Shown here: one piece after another, positions 7,781-15,703 of the stretch
How positions within the stretch are numbered: position 1 is the first letter of the stretch
How the letters are laid out: every line of letters begins with the position of its first letter
Origin: Actinomycetota bacterium
GTDB taxonomy: Bacteria; Actinomycetota; Actinomycetes; Nanopelagicales; Nanopelagicaceae
DNA: 16,586 nucleotides
Assembly: GCA_009700365.1 (NCBI GenBank)
Contig: WLME01000009.1
Coordinates: forward strand, 1 to 16,586
Direction: 5' to 3'
Notes under the pieces: generated by a model
What the model saw: only the letters and a program-made list of their open reading frames with translations
Told to the model about the DNA's origin: nothing
Database searches by the model: none
Made by a program: the position numbers and the translations under genes

Positions 7781-9929
7781 TGCAATTGAAACGAAGAAAC
7801 GGCAAGATAACCCTGTGCTTCCAGCAGACCCGCGAACTCTCGGAGCCACCCTCACTGAAGGTGGCTGCAACTTTGCGCTCTGGACCAACGCTGCAACTGC
7901 TGTCGAGCTCTGTCTATTTAATGAGGTTAACGGCAAGTTAGTTGAGACGCGCTTCGCTCTGTCGCATCGAAATGGACCAATCTGGCATGGGTATCTAGCA
8001 GGTGTTCGTGCGGGGCAAAGATATGGGTATCGAGTTTATGGACCTTGGGCGCCTGAATACGGATCTCGCTTCAATGCAGCAAAGTTATTAATCGATCCGT
8101 ATGCACATAAGCTAGATGGGACCCTTCAATACGTCCCGCAAATTTATGGACATAAATCTGAAGATGCAGCAGGAGCGGGCGATACAAGCGTCCGAGACGA
8201 TCGAGATAGTGCTGGTTTTGTTCCCTATTCAGTTGTAACAAATTATCAACCACGTGAAATCCATCGCCCTATCTATTCATGGACTCAAGAAGTGATCTAT
8301 GAAGCCCACGTACAAGGACTGACTGCCAAGAATCTTGAAATACCTCATGATGAACGTGGAACATACAAGGCACTTGGCCATCCCAGCACAATCGCACATT
8401 TAAAGAATCTTGGAGTAACCGCGCTCGAACTCTTGCCCATACATTCTTATGCAACCGAACCAGGTATCTGGGAACGCGGTCGAAAAAATCACTGGGGTTA
8501 TAACGCAATCGCATTCTCATCTGTCCATGGCGAATATGCTGCAACAGATGATCCCGTAACTGAATTACAGTGGGCAATAGATCAGTTACATAACGAAGGC
8601 ATCGAGGTTTTTCTAGATGTCGTTTACAACCACACTGCTGAGGGTGGAGTCGGTGGACCAACTCTGAGCTTTAAAGGTATAGATAACAAGGCGTGGTATC
8701 GCCAAGATAGCGATGGCAATTACATCGATGTAACCGGTTGCGGAAATACAGTGGCTGCATCACTTCCTCACGGAGTTCGTCACATAATTGATTCTCTACG
8801 GTGGTGGGTAGAAGTGGTCGGAGTAGATGGATTCCGATTTGATTTAGCTACCGCGTTATATTCAACAGGTACAGCCTTCGATTCGGCTCTGATGTCAGCA
8901 ATTGAATCGGATTCGGTGCTGAGAAACTTCAAGATGATTGCCGAACCTTGGGATGTTTCACGATACTCATTAGGCGATTTCCCGCACCCTTGGAGAGAGT
9001 GGAATGATCGCTATCGCGATTCAGTGCGACAGTTCTGGTTGGGCGATCTAGCTCGTGGATTCGGGGAAGGTGTAGCCGATATCGCAGCCGGCATCAGCGG
9101 TTCATCGGATGTTTTCTACTATCGAGGACCCACCTCATCGATAAATTTTGTCACTGCACATGACGGATTCACGTTATGCGATTTGGTGATGTATTCCGAA
9201 AAACGCAATGAGGCGAACCAAGAAGAAAATCGCGATGGATCTAATGAAAATAGATCTTGGAATTTGGGAGTCGAAGGACCTACTCAGGACGATTCAATTA
9301 ATGTTCTGCGCCACTCCTTAAAGAAATCAATCATGGCTACCTTGTTGCTCTCTGCTGGAGTACCGATGATCACCATGGGTGATGAATCATGTCGAACTCA
9401 ATCTGGTTCAAATAATGCGTATTCAATGCCACGCGACATGAGACCTGACATCGAAGATTCGGCTGACACATTTATGGGTGGATGGGCAGTGCCCTGGGAA
9501 CTCAATGACTATCAACGAGATATGCGTGATGCTGTTGCTGAATTAACACGTATCAGAAAAACATATCTTGCAGATGTCGCAGCAGAATTTTTCACTGGCC
9601 GGATCGATCTTGGAACGCAACGCAAAGATATTGCTTGGTTTAGTTTGGGCGGGCGTGAAATGACTGAAGAACATTGGGCAGATGGAGAAAAACGTAGCCT
9701 GACTGTTTTGATTGAAGCCGGCCCAATGAGAGGTTTACTGCTTTTCTTAAATTCATCTGAAGAAGAGACAGCTTTCACATTGCCTGATGCCAACTGGGGA
9801 GTAAGTTTCCGACGTATCTTTGATGCTGCTTCTTTCGTCGAAACTCACGAGCCCATCATCAAATTGCCCTCAGAAAAAGTAAGTGTTTCGCCACACTGCG
9901 CGCAGGTGTGGCTTGTTACTCGTTCGTAA
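7764..9929 (+). CDS. glgX: Glycogen debranching enzyme GlgX (GH13 isoamylase type)
   Basis: GlgX hydrolyses alpha-1,6 branches of glycogen after phosphorylase trimming. I chose the ATG at 7764 (721 aa), which places the CBM48-like domain (about 20-170, LGATLTEGGCNFALW at 26-40) near the N-terminus. An in-frame ATG at 7701 would add 21 residues unlike the family. The GH13 core shows region I DVVYNHTAEGG (285-295), region II GVDGFRFD with nucleophile D360, region III IAEPWD with acid/base E394, and region IV TAHDGF with D467. The lid region differs from the usual GNNNAYCQDNE pattern: here it reads SGSNNAYSMPRDM (547-559). No glgA, glgB, glgC or glgP lies in the window. The gene shares an apparent transcript with two transferases and an SGNH hydrolase, with a 17-bp overlap and no Shine-Dalgarno. 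TreX-like isoamylase is the main alternative name. Confidence 0.93.
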   Translation: MSEFLNAIETKKRQDNPVLPADPRTLGATLTEGGCNFALWTNAATAVELCLFNEVNGKLVETRFALSHRNGPIWHGYLAGVRAGQRYGYRVYGPWAPEYGSRFNAAKLLIDPYAHKLDGTLQYVPQIYGHKSEDAAGAGDTSVRDDRDSAGFVPYSVVTNYQPREIHRPIYSWTQEVIYEAHVQGLTAKNLEIPHDERGTYKALGHPSTIAHLKNLGVTALELLPIHSYATEPGIWERGRKNHWGYNAIAFSSVHGEYAATDDPVTELQWAIDQLHNEGIEVFLDVVYNHTAEGGVGGPTLSFKGIDNKAWYRQDSDGNYIDVTGCGNTVAASLPHGVRHIIDSLRWWVEVVGVDGFRFDLATALYSTGTAFDSALMSAIESDSVLRNFKMIAEPWDVSRYSLGDFPHPWREWNDRYRDSVRQFWLGDLARGFGEGVADIAAGISGSSDVFYYRGPTSSINFVTAHDGFTLCDLVMYSEKRNEANQEENRDGSNENRSWNLGVEGPTQDDSINVLRHSLKKSIMATLLLSAGVPMITMGDESCRTQSGSNNAYSMPRDMRPDIEDSADTFMGGWAVPWELNDYQRDMRDAVAELTRIRKTYLADVAAEFFTGRIDLGTQRKDIAWFSLGGREMTEEHWADGEKRSLTVLIEAGPMRGLLLFLNSSEEETAFTLPDANWGVSFRRIFDAASFVETHEPIIKLPSEKVSVSPHCAQVWLVTRS

Positions 9930-9940
9930 TCCAATATATT
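9913..9940 (+). promoter_or_regulatory. Predicted fab operon promoter, leaderless fabD start
   Basis: TTGTTA (9913-9918), a 16-nt spacer and TATATT (9935-9940) are followed after 6 nt by the fabD ATG at 9947. The -10 box differs from TATAAT at one position, and the spacing puts the transcription start at the start codon. The -35 box lies inside the last codons of glgX. No Shine-Dalgarno precedes fabD. This is the best promoter match in the window and also decides the fabD start. Confidence 0.65.
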
Positions 9941-9946
9941 AACTAC

Positions 9947-10855
9947 ATGCTCGCAATCATCGCTCCTGGGCAAGGTTCGCAAACTCCAGGAATGCTCGCA
10001 CCGTGGCTTGACGATTCAGATATCCGTGCGATGGCTGAGGAAATATCTGATGCGATTGGTCTGAATGTAATCAGCTTAGGAACCACGGCAGGTGCAGATG
10101 AAATAAAAGATACTGCCAATGCGCAACCACTGATTGTTGCAGCAGGGCTCATGAGCGCACACGCTCTAGGTGCAACTGGATCTTGTGCATTCGTTGCCGG
10201 ACATTCTGTTGGAGAAATTACTGCCGCCGCGATAGCAGGAGTTATCACCCCAATAGATGCAATGAAACTTGTTCGTGCGCGTGGACTGGAAATGGCAAAA
10301 GCGGCCGGAAATTCGCCATCCGGAATGGCAGCTGTCCTTGGCGGCGATCGCCAGGTTGTGCTTCGTGCAATATCAGATTTAGGCCTCGTCGCTGCAAATG
10401 ACAATGGCGGTGGACAGATTGTTGCTGCTGGAGATCTTGATGCGATTGCTCAACTTGCACCTGAAGGCGCTCGAGTTCGCCCACTTGCAGTAGCTGGCGC
10501 ATTCCACACTTCCTATATGCAATCCGCAGTTGAACCACTTCGCACACTTGCATCAAAGATTTCTTCTACTTCTTCGGCCATTGGGGTCTTATCCAATAAG
10601 GATGGAGCTGTAGTCCACGACGGCACACAGATTCTCGATCGCATAGTCAATCAAATTGCTAGCCCAGTGCGATGGGATCTCTGCATGGAGACCCTCACCT
10701 CTCTCGGCGTTACTGGCGTAATAGAAGTTGCACCCGCCGGAACTTTGGTCGGCCTTATTAAACGTGCTGCACCATCAATTGAAAGTTTTGCATTAAAGAG
10801 TCCAGATGATCTCGAGGCAGCGCGCACATTCGTTGCAAACCATGGAGGAATGTAA
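9947..10855 (+). CDS. fabD: Malonyl-CoA:ACP transacylase FabD
   Basis: FabD moves malonyl groups from CoA to ACP, making the extender for type II fatty acid synthesis in the cytoplasm. I chose the ATG at 9947 (302 aa) because it gives the family N-terminus MLAIIAPGQGSQTPGM. The in-frame ATG at 9908 adds 13 unrelated residues and lies upstream of the predicted -10 box. The catalytic serine is S87 in GHSVGE, with R112 in ARGLEM and the catalytic histidine H187 in GAFHT. The GQGSQ oxyanion motif is at 8-12. It is the first gene of fabD-fabH-acpP-fabF-accD, and its TAA overlaps the fabH ATG by one base. Length and motifs are normal. Confidence 0.96.
   Translation: MLAIIAPGQGSQTPGMLAPWLDDSDIRAMAEEISDAIGLNVISLGTTAGADEIKDTANAQPLIVAAGLMSAHALGATGSCAFVAGHSVGEITAAAIAGVITPIDAMKLVRARGLEMAKAAGNSPSGMAAVLGGDRQVVLRAISDLGLVAANDNGGGQIVAAGDLDAIAQLAPEGARVRPLAVAGAFHTSYMQSAVEPLRTLASKISSTSSAIGVLSNKDGAVVHDGTQILDRIVNQIASPVRWDLCMETLTSLGVTGVIEVAPAGTLVGLIKRAAPSIESFALKSPDDLEAARTFVANHGGM
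10844..10849 (+). promoter_or_regulatory. Strong Shine-Dalgarno for fabH
   Basis: GGAGGA lies inside the end of fabD, 5 nt before the fabH ATG at 10855. It is one of the few canonical ribosome binding sites in the window. Together with the TAATG stop/start overlap it fixes the fabH start and suggests coupled translation. Confidence 0.8.
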
Positions 10856-11892
10856 TGTCACATCCTGCAAAGTCGATTGCTTCGAAAACTGGAAGCGAAA
10901 GCCAAATTCTCTCAGTTGGTTCATATCGCCCCAAGCGAATCGTCCATAACGATGAGGTCGCAATTCGGATTGATTCAAGTGACGAATGGATTCAACAGCG
11001 CACCGGAATCGAGTCTCGTCGCTTTGCTGATGCCACGGAAACAGTTCTTGATATGGCTACATGGGCCGCCGAAGATGCGCTTGCAAAGGCAAAACTTTCC
11101 ATCACTGATATCGATACGATAATTGTTGCAACTATTACATTTCCATTTCAAGCACCATCTGCTGCCACGGCAATTTTGCAACGGTTGGGTCACCCAAAGG
11201 CTGCTGCATTTGATATCAATGCCGCTTGTGCAGGTTTCTCATATGGAGTTTCGATGGCTCACGATTTCATCAAGTCAGGTACTTCTAAAACTGTATTGGT
11301 GATCGGTGCTGAAAAGATTTCTGATTTCACTGACCCCGATGACCGCGCAACGGCTTTCATCTTCGCAGATGGCGCCGGGGCAGTAGTCATTGGTGCATGC
11401 AATGAAGCAGGAATTGGCCCCGTTGAATGGGGTTCAGATGCCGACGCTCGCGATGCTATACAGATGAATCCATCGTGGATTGAAGTCAGGGATGTAGAAA
11501 CGCAACTCACTAAAGCTGGAAGCAAGTGGCCAAATATTTCGCAGGAAGGCCAGAAAGTTTTCCGCTGGGCAGTCTTTTCAATGAGCAAAGCAGCCCTCAA
11601 GGCACTTGAATCAGCAGGACTTACTGTTAATGACATCGATGCATTTATTCCACACCAAGCAAATGTGCGAATTATTGAAACAATGGCTAAAGAGATGCAG
11701 ATGCCTGAATCTGTCGTAATTGCAGATGACATTCGCAAGAACGGAAATACTTCAGCGGCATCGATTCCGCTTGCAATGGACGCCCTGCTCGAGAAACACC
11801 CCGAACTTCACGGAAAATTGGCTCTGCTCATCGGATATGGCGCAGGTCTCGTTTATGCGGGGCAAGTTGTGAAATTGCCTCCAAAACCGTAA
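10855..11892 (+). CDS. fabH: Beta-ketoacyl-ACP synthase III FabH
   Basis: FabH condenses a starter acyl-CoA with malonyl-ACP to begin fatty acid synthesis. The product is 345 aa, a little longer than E. coli FabH, with an N-terminal tail of about 16 residues before ILSVGSYRPKR (18-28). The start is fixed by a GGAGGA site and the overlap with the fabD stop. The catalytic triad is complete: C125 in NAACAGF, H267 in PHQAN and N298 in NGNTSAAS. The family segments SDEWIQQRTGIESRR (42-56) and FADGAGAVV (170-178) are present. Actinobacterial FabH often prefers branched or short starters, but the sequence alone does not settle the preference here. A 108-bp gap separates it from acpP. Confidence 0.96.
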   Translation: MSHPAKSIASKTGSESQILSVGSYRPKRIVHNDEVAIRIDSSDEWIQQRTGIESRRFADATETVLDMATWAAEDALAKAKLSITDIDTIIVATITFPFQAPSAATAILQRLGHPKAAAFDINAACAGFSYGVSMAHDFIKSGTSKTVLVIGAEKISDFTDPDDRATAFIFADGAGAVVIGACNEAGIGPVEWGSDADARDAIQMNPSWIEVRDVETQLTKAGSKWPNISQEGQKVFRWAVFSMSKAALKALESAGLTVNDIDAFIPHQANVRIIETMAKEMQMPESVVIADDIRKNGNTSAASIPLAMDALLEKHPELHGKLALLIGYGAGLVYAGQVVKLPPKP

Positions 11893-12000
11893 TTTTCTTG
11901 GGATTACCCACCTATTTACTGGGAAGTAAGCCCTTCTTTCGTAGACAATTACACACCTGTCCCCACGTAGATCGAAATAGATATAGCAAAGGAAAAAATA
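11893..12000 (+). promoter_or_regulatory. fabH-acpP intergenic region with two short inverted repeats and an acpP ribosome site
   Basis: This is the largest gap inside the fab cluster. It holds TGGG-ATTA-CCCA (11899-11910) and, just after, TTACT-GGGA-AGTAA (11916-11929). Either could be an operator or a weak RNA hairpin; neither has a following U-tract, so a terminator is unlikely. TAGACA at 11942-11947 resembles a -35 box, but no well-spaced -10 box follows (TAGATC at 11968 leaves 20 nt). AAAGGA at 11988-11993, 7 nt before the ATG, is a reasonable acpP ribosome site. The region could give acpP its own promoter, which would suit the high demand for ACP. I cannot name a regulator. Confidence 0.4.
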
Positions 12001-12249
12001 ATGGCGCTGTCACAAGCAGATGTACTTGCAGGAATCAAAGAGATCGTTGAAGAAGTAGCGGGTATTCCTGCAGCCTCAATTGAACTCGATAAGAACTTCA
12101 CAGAAGATCTCGAAGTTGACTCACTCAGCATGGTTGAAGTTGTTGTAGCCTGCGAAGAGCGCTTTGGCGTCAAGATTCCAGACGAGAAGGTAACTGAGCT
12201 AGCTACAGTTGGCGATGCAGTTAATTTCATCGTTAACGCTGCAGCGTAA
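12001..12249 (+). CDS. acpP: Acyl carrier protein
   Basis: ACP carries the growing acyl chain on a phosphopantetheine arm. The 82-aa acidic protein has the attachment serine S41 in the DSL motif within LEVDSLSMVEVV (37-48). Helix I (about 4-20), helix II (41-55) and the C-terminal helix (69-80) can be placed by similarity. It lies between the two ketosynthase genes, the usual actinobacterial position. A ribosome site AAAGGA sits 7 nt before the ATG. It is about the length of E. coli ACP, without the long C-terminal tail of mycobacterial AcpM. Confidence 0.97.
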   Translation: MALSQADVLAGIKEIVEEVAGIPAASIELDKNFTEDLEVDSLSMVEVVVACEERFGVKIPDEKVTELATVGDAVNFIVNAAA

Positions 12250-12279
12250 GCGCAGAATTACCTAGATATTTCTAGCGGT

Positions 12280-13518
12280 ATGTCACAACGTCGCGTAGTC
12301 GTTACGGGCTTAGGTGCAACAACGCCTCTTGGTGGAGATGTCGATACAACCTGGAAGGCGTTACTAGCCGGCCAGTCTGGTGTCAGACTTCTTACCGAAG
12401 ATTGGCGTGAGCTTCTCCCTGTTCACTTTGCTGCGCGCGTTGCGACAGAACCTGCAGATCAGATGGAGCGTGTTGAAATGCGCCGACTCGATCGCTCGGA
12501 ACAATTCGCTCTCGTTGCATCTCGAGAAGCGTGGAAAGATGCCGGTTCACCTGATGACATCGATAAGGAACGCCTTGGCGTAGTAATCGCTTCAGGTATC
12601 GGTGGAGTCATCACATTGCTAGACCAATTCGTTAATCTCAACGAAAAAGGTGCGCGAGGAGTAAGTCCGCATACAGTTCCGATGTTGATGCCTAATGGGC
12701 CTGCGGCAAATGTAGGACTAGAGCTTCAAGCTAAAGCTGGTGTTCACACACCTGTTAGTGCGTGCGCATCCGGTGCTGAAGCAATCGGTTATGCATTCGA
12801 AATGATCAAGAACAACCGCGCCGACATCATCGTCACTGGTGGAGTAGAAGCAGCAATTCATCAACTTCCTATGGCTGGGTTCGCGGCCATGAAAGCTCTC
12901 TCGACTCGTAATGATGCCCCTGCTCGTGCATCACGTCCTTATGATGTGGATCGCGATGGATTCGTGCTCGGCGAAGGCGGCGGAATTCTTGTTATTGAAG
13001 AGTACGAGCATGCGAAGGCGCGTGGAGCAAAGATTTATTGTGAAATTGGTGGTCAAGGATTAACTTCCGATGGGTATCACATTGCAGCACCTGATCCAGA
13101 AGGAAGCGGAGTGCAGCGTGCAATTAAGTTTGCCCTTCAAAATTCAGGACTTTCAACGAAAGACATCGTTCATCTCAATGCTCATGCAACATCAACTCCG
13201 GCAGGAGACGTTGCTGAGGCAAATGCACTTCGCAAAGCGCTCGGAAGCGACGCGGATCATGTTGCAGTTTCTGCAACAAAGTCGATGACGGGCCACTTAC
13301 TTGGTGGTGCTGGTGCAATCGAATCCGTCTTCATCGTAAAGGCGCTGCAAGATCGCCTTGCTCCCCCAACAATCAATATTGAAAACTTAGACCCAGCTGT
13401 GACCGTCGATGTTGTGCGCGACACGCCACGCCAGCTCCCTGCGGGAGATATCGCTGCGCTCAATGATTCTTTCGGTTTTGGCGGCCACAACGTAGTACTT
13501 GCATTTAAATCGCTCTAA
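12280..13518 (+). CDS. fabF: Beta-ketoacyl-ACP synthase II FabF
   Basis: FabF elongates acyl-ACP with malonyl-ACP. The 412-aa product has the Cys-His-His triad: C162 in VSACASGAEA, H302 in NAHATSTPAGD and H339 in GHLLGGAGAIE. The conserved lysine K334 is in ATKSMTG, and the C-terminal loop is NDSFGFGGHN. N-terminal RRVVVTGLGATTPLG (4-18) is typical. The NAHATSTP wording is common in actinobacterial members of the family. Only one elongating ketosynthase is present, unlike the kasA-kasB pair of mycobacteria, which agrees with an organism lacking mycolic acids. No Shine-Dalgarno is visible in the 30 nt after acpP. A TAGATA at 12263-12268 is a possible but weak -10 box. Confidence 0.96.
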   Translation: MSQRRVVVTGLGATTPLGGDVDTTWKALLAGQSGVRLLTEDWRELLPVHFAARVATEPADQMERVEMRRLDRSEQFALVASREAWKDAGSPDDIDKERLGVVIASGIGGVITLLDQFVNLNEKGARGVSPHTVPMLMPNGPAANVGLELQAKAGVHTPVSACASGAEAIGYAFEMIKNNRADIIVTGGVEAAIHQLPMAGFAAMKALSTRNDAPARASRPYDVDRDGFVLGEGGGILVIEEYEHAKARGAKIYCEIGGQGLTSDGYHIAAPDPEGSGVQRAIKFALQNSGLSTKDIVHLNAHATSTPAGDVAEANALRKALGSDADHVAVSATKSMTGHLLGGAGAIESVFIVKALQDRLAPPTINIENLDPAVTVDVVRDTPRQLPAGDIAALNDSFGFGGHNVVLAFKSL

Positions 13519-13521
13519 CCT
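13516..13521 (+). promoter_or_regulatory. Possible -10 box for a leaderless accD transcript
   Basis: TAACCT fits TAnnnT and lies 6 nt before the accD ATG at 13528. Its first three bases are the fabF stop codon. No acceptable -35 box is present at 16-18 nt upstream, and no Shine-Dalgarno precedes accD. The call rests on spacing alone, shared with fabD, etfB and the SIMPL gene. Simple readthrough from fabF is the alternative. Confidence 0.35.
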
Positions 13522-13527
13522 AGAGCC

Positions 13528-14916
13528 ATGGCTACGCCGATCAACTCTCTTGATCCAGAAATCCGTATTGCAAAGTTAGCTGACAACGGCGCTTTCGAAC
13601 TTCTTGTACCGCGAACAGATTGCGGCATGGTTGCTGCGACCGCGCTAGTCAAAGGAAATAAAGTTGTTATCTTTGCATCCGACCCCACCATCAAAGGTGG
13701 CGCACTCGGTATAGAAGGTTCGCAAGTAATTGTTCAGGCATATCGCTCAGCAATGGGTGCGCAAGTTCCTGTCATTGGTATCTGGCATTCGGGTGGAGCG
13801 CGCCTCAGTGATGGCGTTGCATCTCTCAATGCATTTGGCGAAGTTTTTCAAGCGATGGTCACTGCAAGTGGACGTATCCCACAGCTCTCATTGGTTCTCG
13901 GGCCAACAGCCGGTGGCGGAGCATATGGACCGGCACTTACCGATGTTGTTGTTCTTGCTCCCGAAGGTCGAATATTTGTTACAGGACCCGATGTCGTGAA
14001 ATCTGTAACCGGAGATGTCGTTGATATGGCACTTCTTGGAGGACCTGAGGCTCATAGTAAGAATTCAGGTGTTGCACACGTTATTGCGCCAACTGAAGAT
14101 ATTGCCTTTAGCGAGATTCAAGATTTAGTTTCACTTTTTGCAGATCAAGGGTTGATGTCATCCACTGTTGATGACGTGAAGCTCGCGCATCTGGTTCCAG
14201 ATTCTGCAAAGCGCATCTACGAGGTTCATCCACTCGTTGAAGCAATCCTTGACACCGATGGTGAGAAGTTAGAGTTACTCGACATGTGGGCTGAGAATAT
14301 GACCACAGTGATTGGTCGACTTGGTGGTCGTACAGTTGGAGTGATTGCAAATAACCCACAAGTCATTGGTGGAGTTCTCGATTCGGCAGCAGGTGAAAAG
14401 GCTGCACGCTTTGTCCGTACATGTGATGCATTTGGAATACCGCTTATTGTTATTGCAGATGTCACTGGATTCCTACCTGGCATCGGTCAAGAATGGGAAG
14501 GCGCAGTTCGCCGCGGTGCAAAATTGCTCCACGCATTTGCTGAAGCAGTCGTTCCGCGCGTAACCGTCATTACTCGAAAAGCCTACGGCGGAGCCTTTGT
14601 TGCAATGAATTCAAAATCACTAGGAGCAACTCGCGTCTTTGCATGGCCGCAAGCAGAAGTGTCTGTGATGGGCGCTGTCGCGGCTGTACGAGTACTTCAT
14701 CGACGACTTCTCGCCGATCTGCCTGAAAATCAGCGTGCAGATATGGAACTTGAATTGGCTGCAGAGCATGAGAAAGTTTCAGGTGGTGTGGCACGTGCAA
14801 TTGAGATTGGCGCTGTCGATGAAATGATTGAGCCAGATAAGACTCGTAGCGCTATTGCAAAGGTGCTTGCAGAATCAGATTATCGCCGTGGATCACACGG
14901 CAATATTCCGCTCTAA
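13528..14916 (+). CDS. Acyl-CoA carboxylase carboxyltransferase beta subunit, AccD6 type
   Basis: This subunit transfers the carboxyl group from biotin to an acyl-CoA, most likely acetyl-CoA to malonyl-CoA for the adjacent fab genes. The 462-aa protein has both crotonase-fold halves in one chain. The first has HSGGARLSDG (87-96) and GPTAGGGAYGPAL (125-137). The second has ADVTGFLPGIGQEWEGA (310-326) and TRKAYGGAFVAM (349-360). The YGGAF and GGGAYG glycines form the two oxyanion holes. It is shorter than typical propionyl-CoA carboxylase beta subunits (about 530 aa) and near the length of mycobacterial AccD6, which also closes a fab cluster. There is no zinc finger like that of E. coli AccD. 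The biotin carboxylase/BCCP alpha chain is not in the window. Propionyl-CoA as substrate cannot be excluded. Confidence 0.9.
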   Translation: MATPINSLDPEIRIAKLADNGAFELLVPRTDCGMVAATALVKGNKVVIFASDPTIKGGALGIEGSQVIVQAYRSAMGAQVPVIGIWHSGGARLSDGVASLNAFGEVFQAMVTASGRIPQLSLVLGPTAGGGAYGPALTDVVVLAPEGRIFVTGPDVVKSVTGDVVDMALLGGPEAHSKNSGVAHVIAPTEDIAFSEIQDLVSLFADQGLMSSTVDDVKLAHLVPDSAKRIYEVHPLVEAILDTDGEKLELLDMWAENMTTVIGRLGGRTVGVIANNPQVIGGVLDSAAGEKAARFVRTCDAFGIPLIVIADVTGFLPGIGQEWEGAVRRGAKLLHAFAEAVVPRVTVITRKAYGGAFVAMNSKSLGATRVFAWPQAEVSVMGAVAAVRVLHRRLLADLPENQRADMELELAAEHEKVSGGVARAIEIGAVDEMIEPDKTRSAIAKVLAESDYRRGSHGNIPL

Positions 14917-14925
14917 ATCTAAGAA

Positions 14926-15681
14926 TTACTTCACTGAAAAGGTAACTGAGACAGTTGCCGTAACTGTTTTATCAATACTTGAAGTGTCATAGGCGCCTGA
15001 ATCTTGAGTCATCGTGGAATCCGGCGTTGTGACTTGGAATGGTCCTGACTTCACAGACTGCACAGAACCGACTTTGCCGCCGACTGCCTTGGTAATTGCT
15101 TCAGCGCGAACCTTTGCATCTTGCATTGCTTCTGCCAAAAGTTTTGGGCGCATCGCAGGCAAAGTCGAGATGTAGTACTGAGGACCGTAGTTATTTACCG
15201 TCACACCTTTTTGCATAATAGAACCGATACCTTGAGAAAGTTTGGCGACAAGCTGCACATCCTTTGTGCGTACAACGACATCACGTGAAGCACGGTAATT
15301 CAAAATTTTGCCTGTGTTATTTCCATTAAGCCATTGCTCATTTGCATATGTTGAAACTGATCCTAAGGTCAACGCATCTGCAGAAATCCCACCCTCGGTT
15401 AGGTACTTCGTTACAGCTGCCACATCATTCCCAACTTTTGTAACTGCTTCCGCAACCGTTTGACGCGTGAGTGAAACATTGAGAGTCCAGACAACATTAT
15501 CGGCAGTTGCGGATAACTTTGCAGAACCAGTGACAGTGATGCCATTTGCTGTACGTGATGCGAACCCGGTGCCTACTTTGATTAATCCGCCGCCCAGCGC
15601 CATTGAAAATATAAGTGCAATTGCAATGTAAAGAATTGAACGACGTCTTTCGACTGAACTCATGGGCGCTTGTGAAGTCAT
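14926..15681 (-). CDS. SIMPL-domain (DUF541) protein, membrane-anchored
   Basis: This 251-aa protein has a short basic N-terminus (ERRR at 11-14), then one hydrophobic segment at about 15-36, and then an extracytoplasmic SIMPL domain. The domain opens with NGITVTGSAKLSATADNVVW (46-65), characteristic of the family, and ends with the strand DKTVTATVSVTFSV. No lipobox cysteine follows the hydrophobic segment, so it is probably an N-terminally anchored protein facing outward. SIMPL proteins are known from envelopes of many bacteria, but no general biochemical role is established and I assign none. It is convergent with accD across 9 bp, with no hairpin terminator between them, and lies 22 bp after the DUF3145 gene. 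The ATG at 15681 was chosen over M7 because a TATGAT box lies 6 nt upstream. Confidence 0.85.
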   Translation of the reverse strand: MTSQAPMSSVERRRSILYIAIALIFSMALGGGLIKVGTGFASRTANGITVTGSAKLSATADNVVWTLNVSLTRQTVAEAVTKVGNDVAAVTKYLTEGGISADALTLGSVSTYANEQWLNGNNTGKILNYRASRDVVVRTKDVQLVAKLSQGIGSIMQKGVTVNNYGPQYYISTLPAMRPKLLAEAMQDAKVRAEAITKAVGGKVGSVQSVKSGPFQVTTPDSTMTQDSGAYDTSSIDKTVTATVSVTFSVK

Positions 15682-15687
15682 ATAAAC

Positions 15688-15693
15688 ATCATA
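15688..15693 (-). promoter_or_regulatory. Predicted -10 box for leaderless SIMPL-gene transcript
   Basis: On the minus strand TATGAT (15693-15688) is followed by 6 nt and the ATG at 15681. The box differs from TATAAT at one position and there is no Shine-Dalgarno. No good -35 box is seen at 16-18 nt. It lies in the 22-bp gap after the DUF3145 stop, so this gene may have its own start as well as readthrough. Confidence 0.5.
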
Positions 15694-15703
15694 GTCCTGA
15701 AAG

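Noticed and set aside
9943..10404. 153-codon minus-strand open frame opposite fabD
   Set aside because: It is a shadow of fabD and its composition reflects the complementary strand of Ala/Gly-rich codons.
11259..11738. 159-codon minus-strand open frame opposite fabH
   Set aside because: It is a shadow of the fabH catalytic region with no independent support.
12250..12279. Separate leaderless promoter for fabF (TATTTC or TAGATA)
   Set aside because: TATTTC lacks the final T, TAGATA is too far from the ATG for a leaderless start, and no -35 box is seen; kept only as a remark in the fabF entry.
14917..14925. Terminator between the convergent accD and SIMPL genes
   Set aside because: The 9-bp gap and flanking ends hold no hairpin with a T-tract on either strand.
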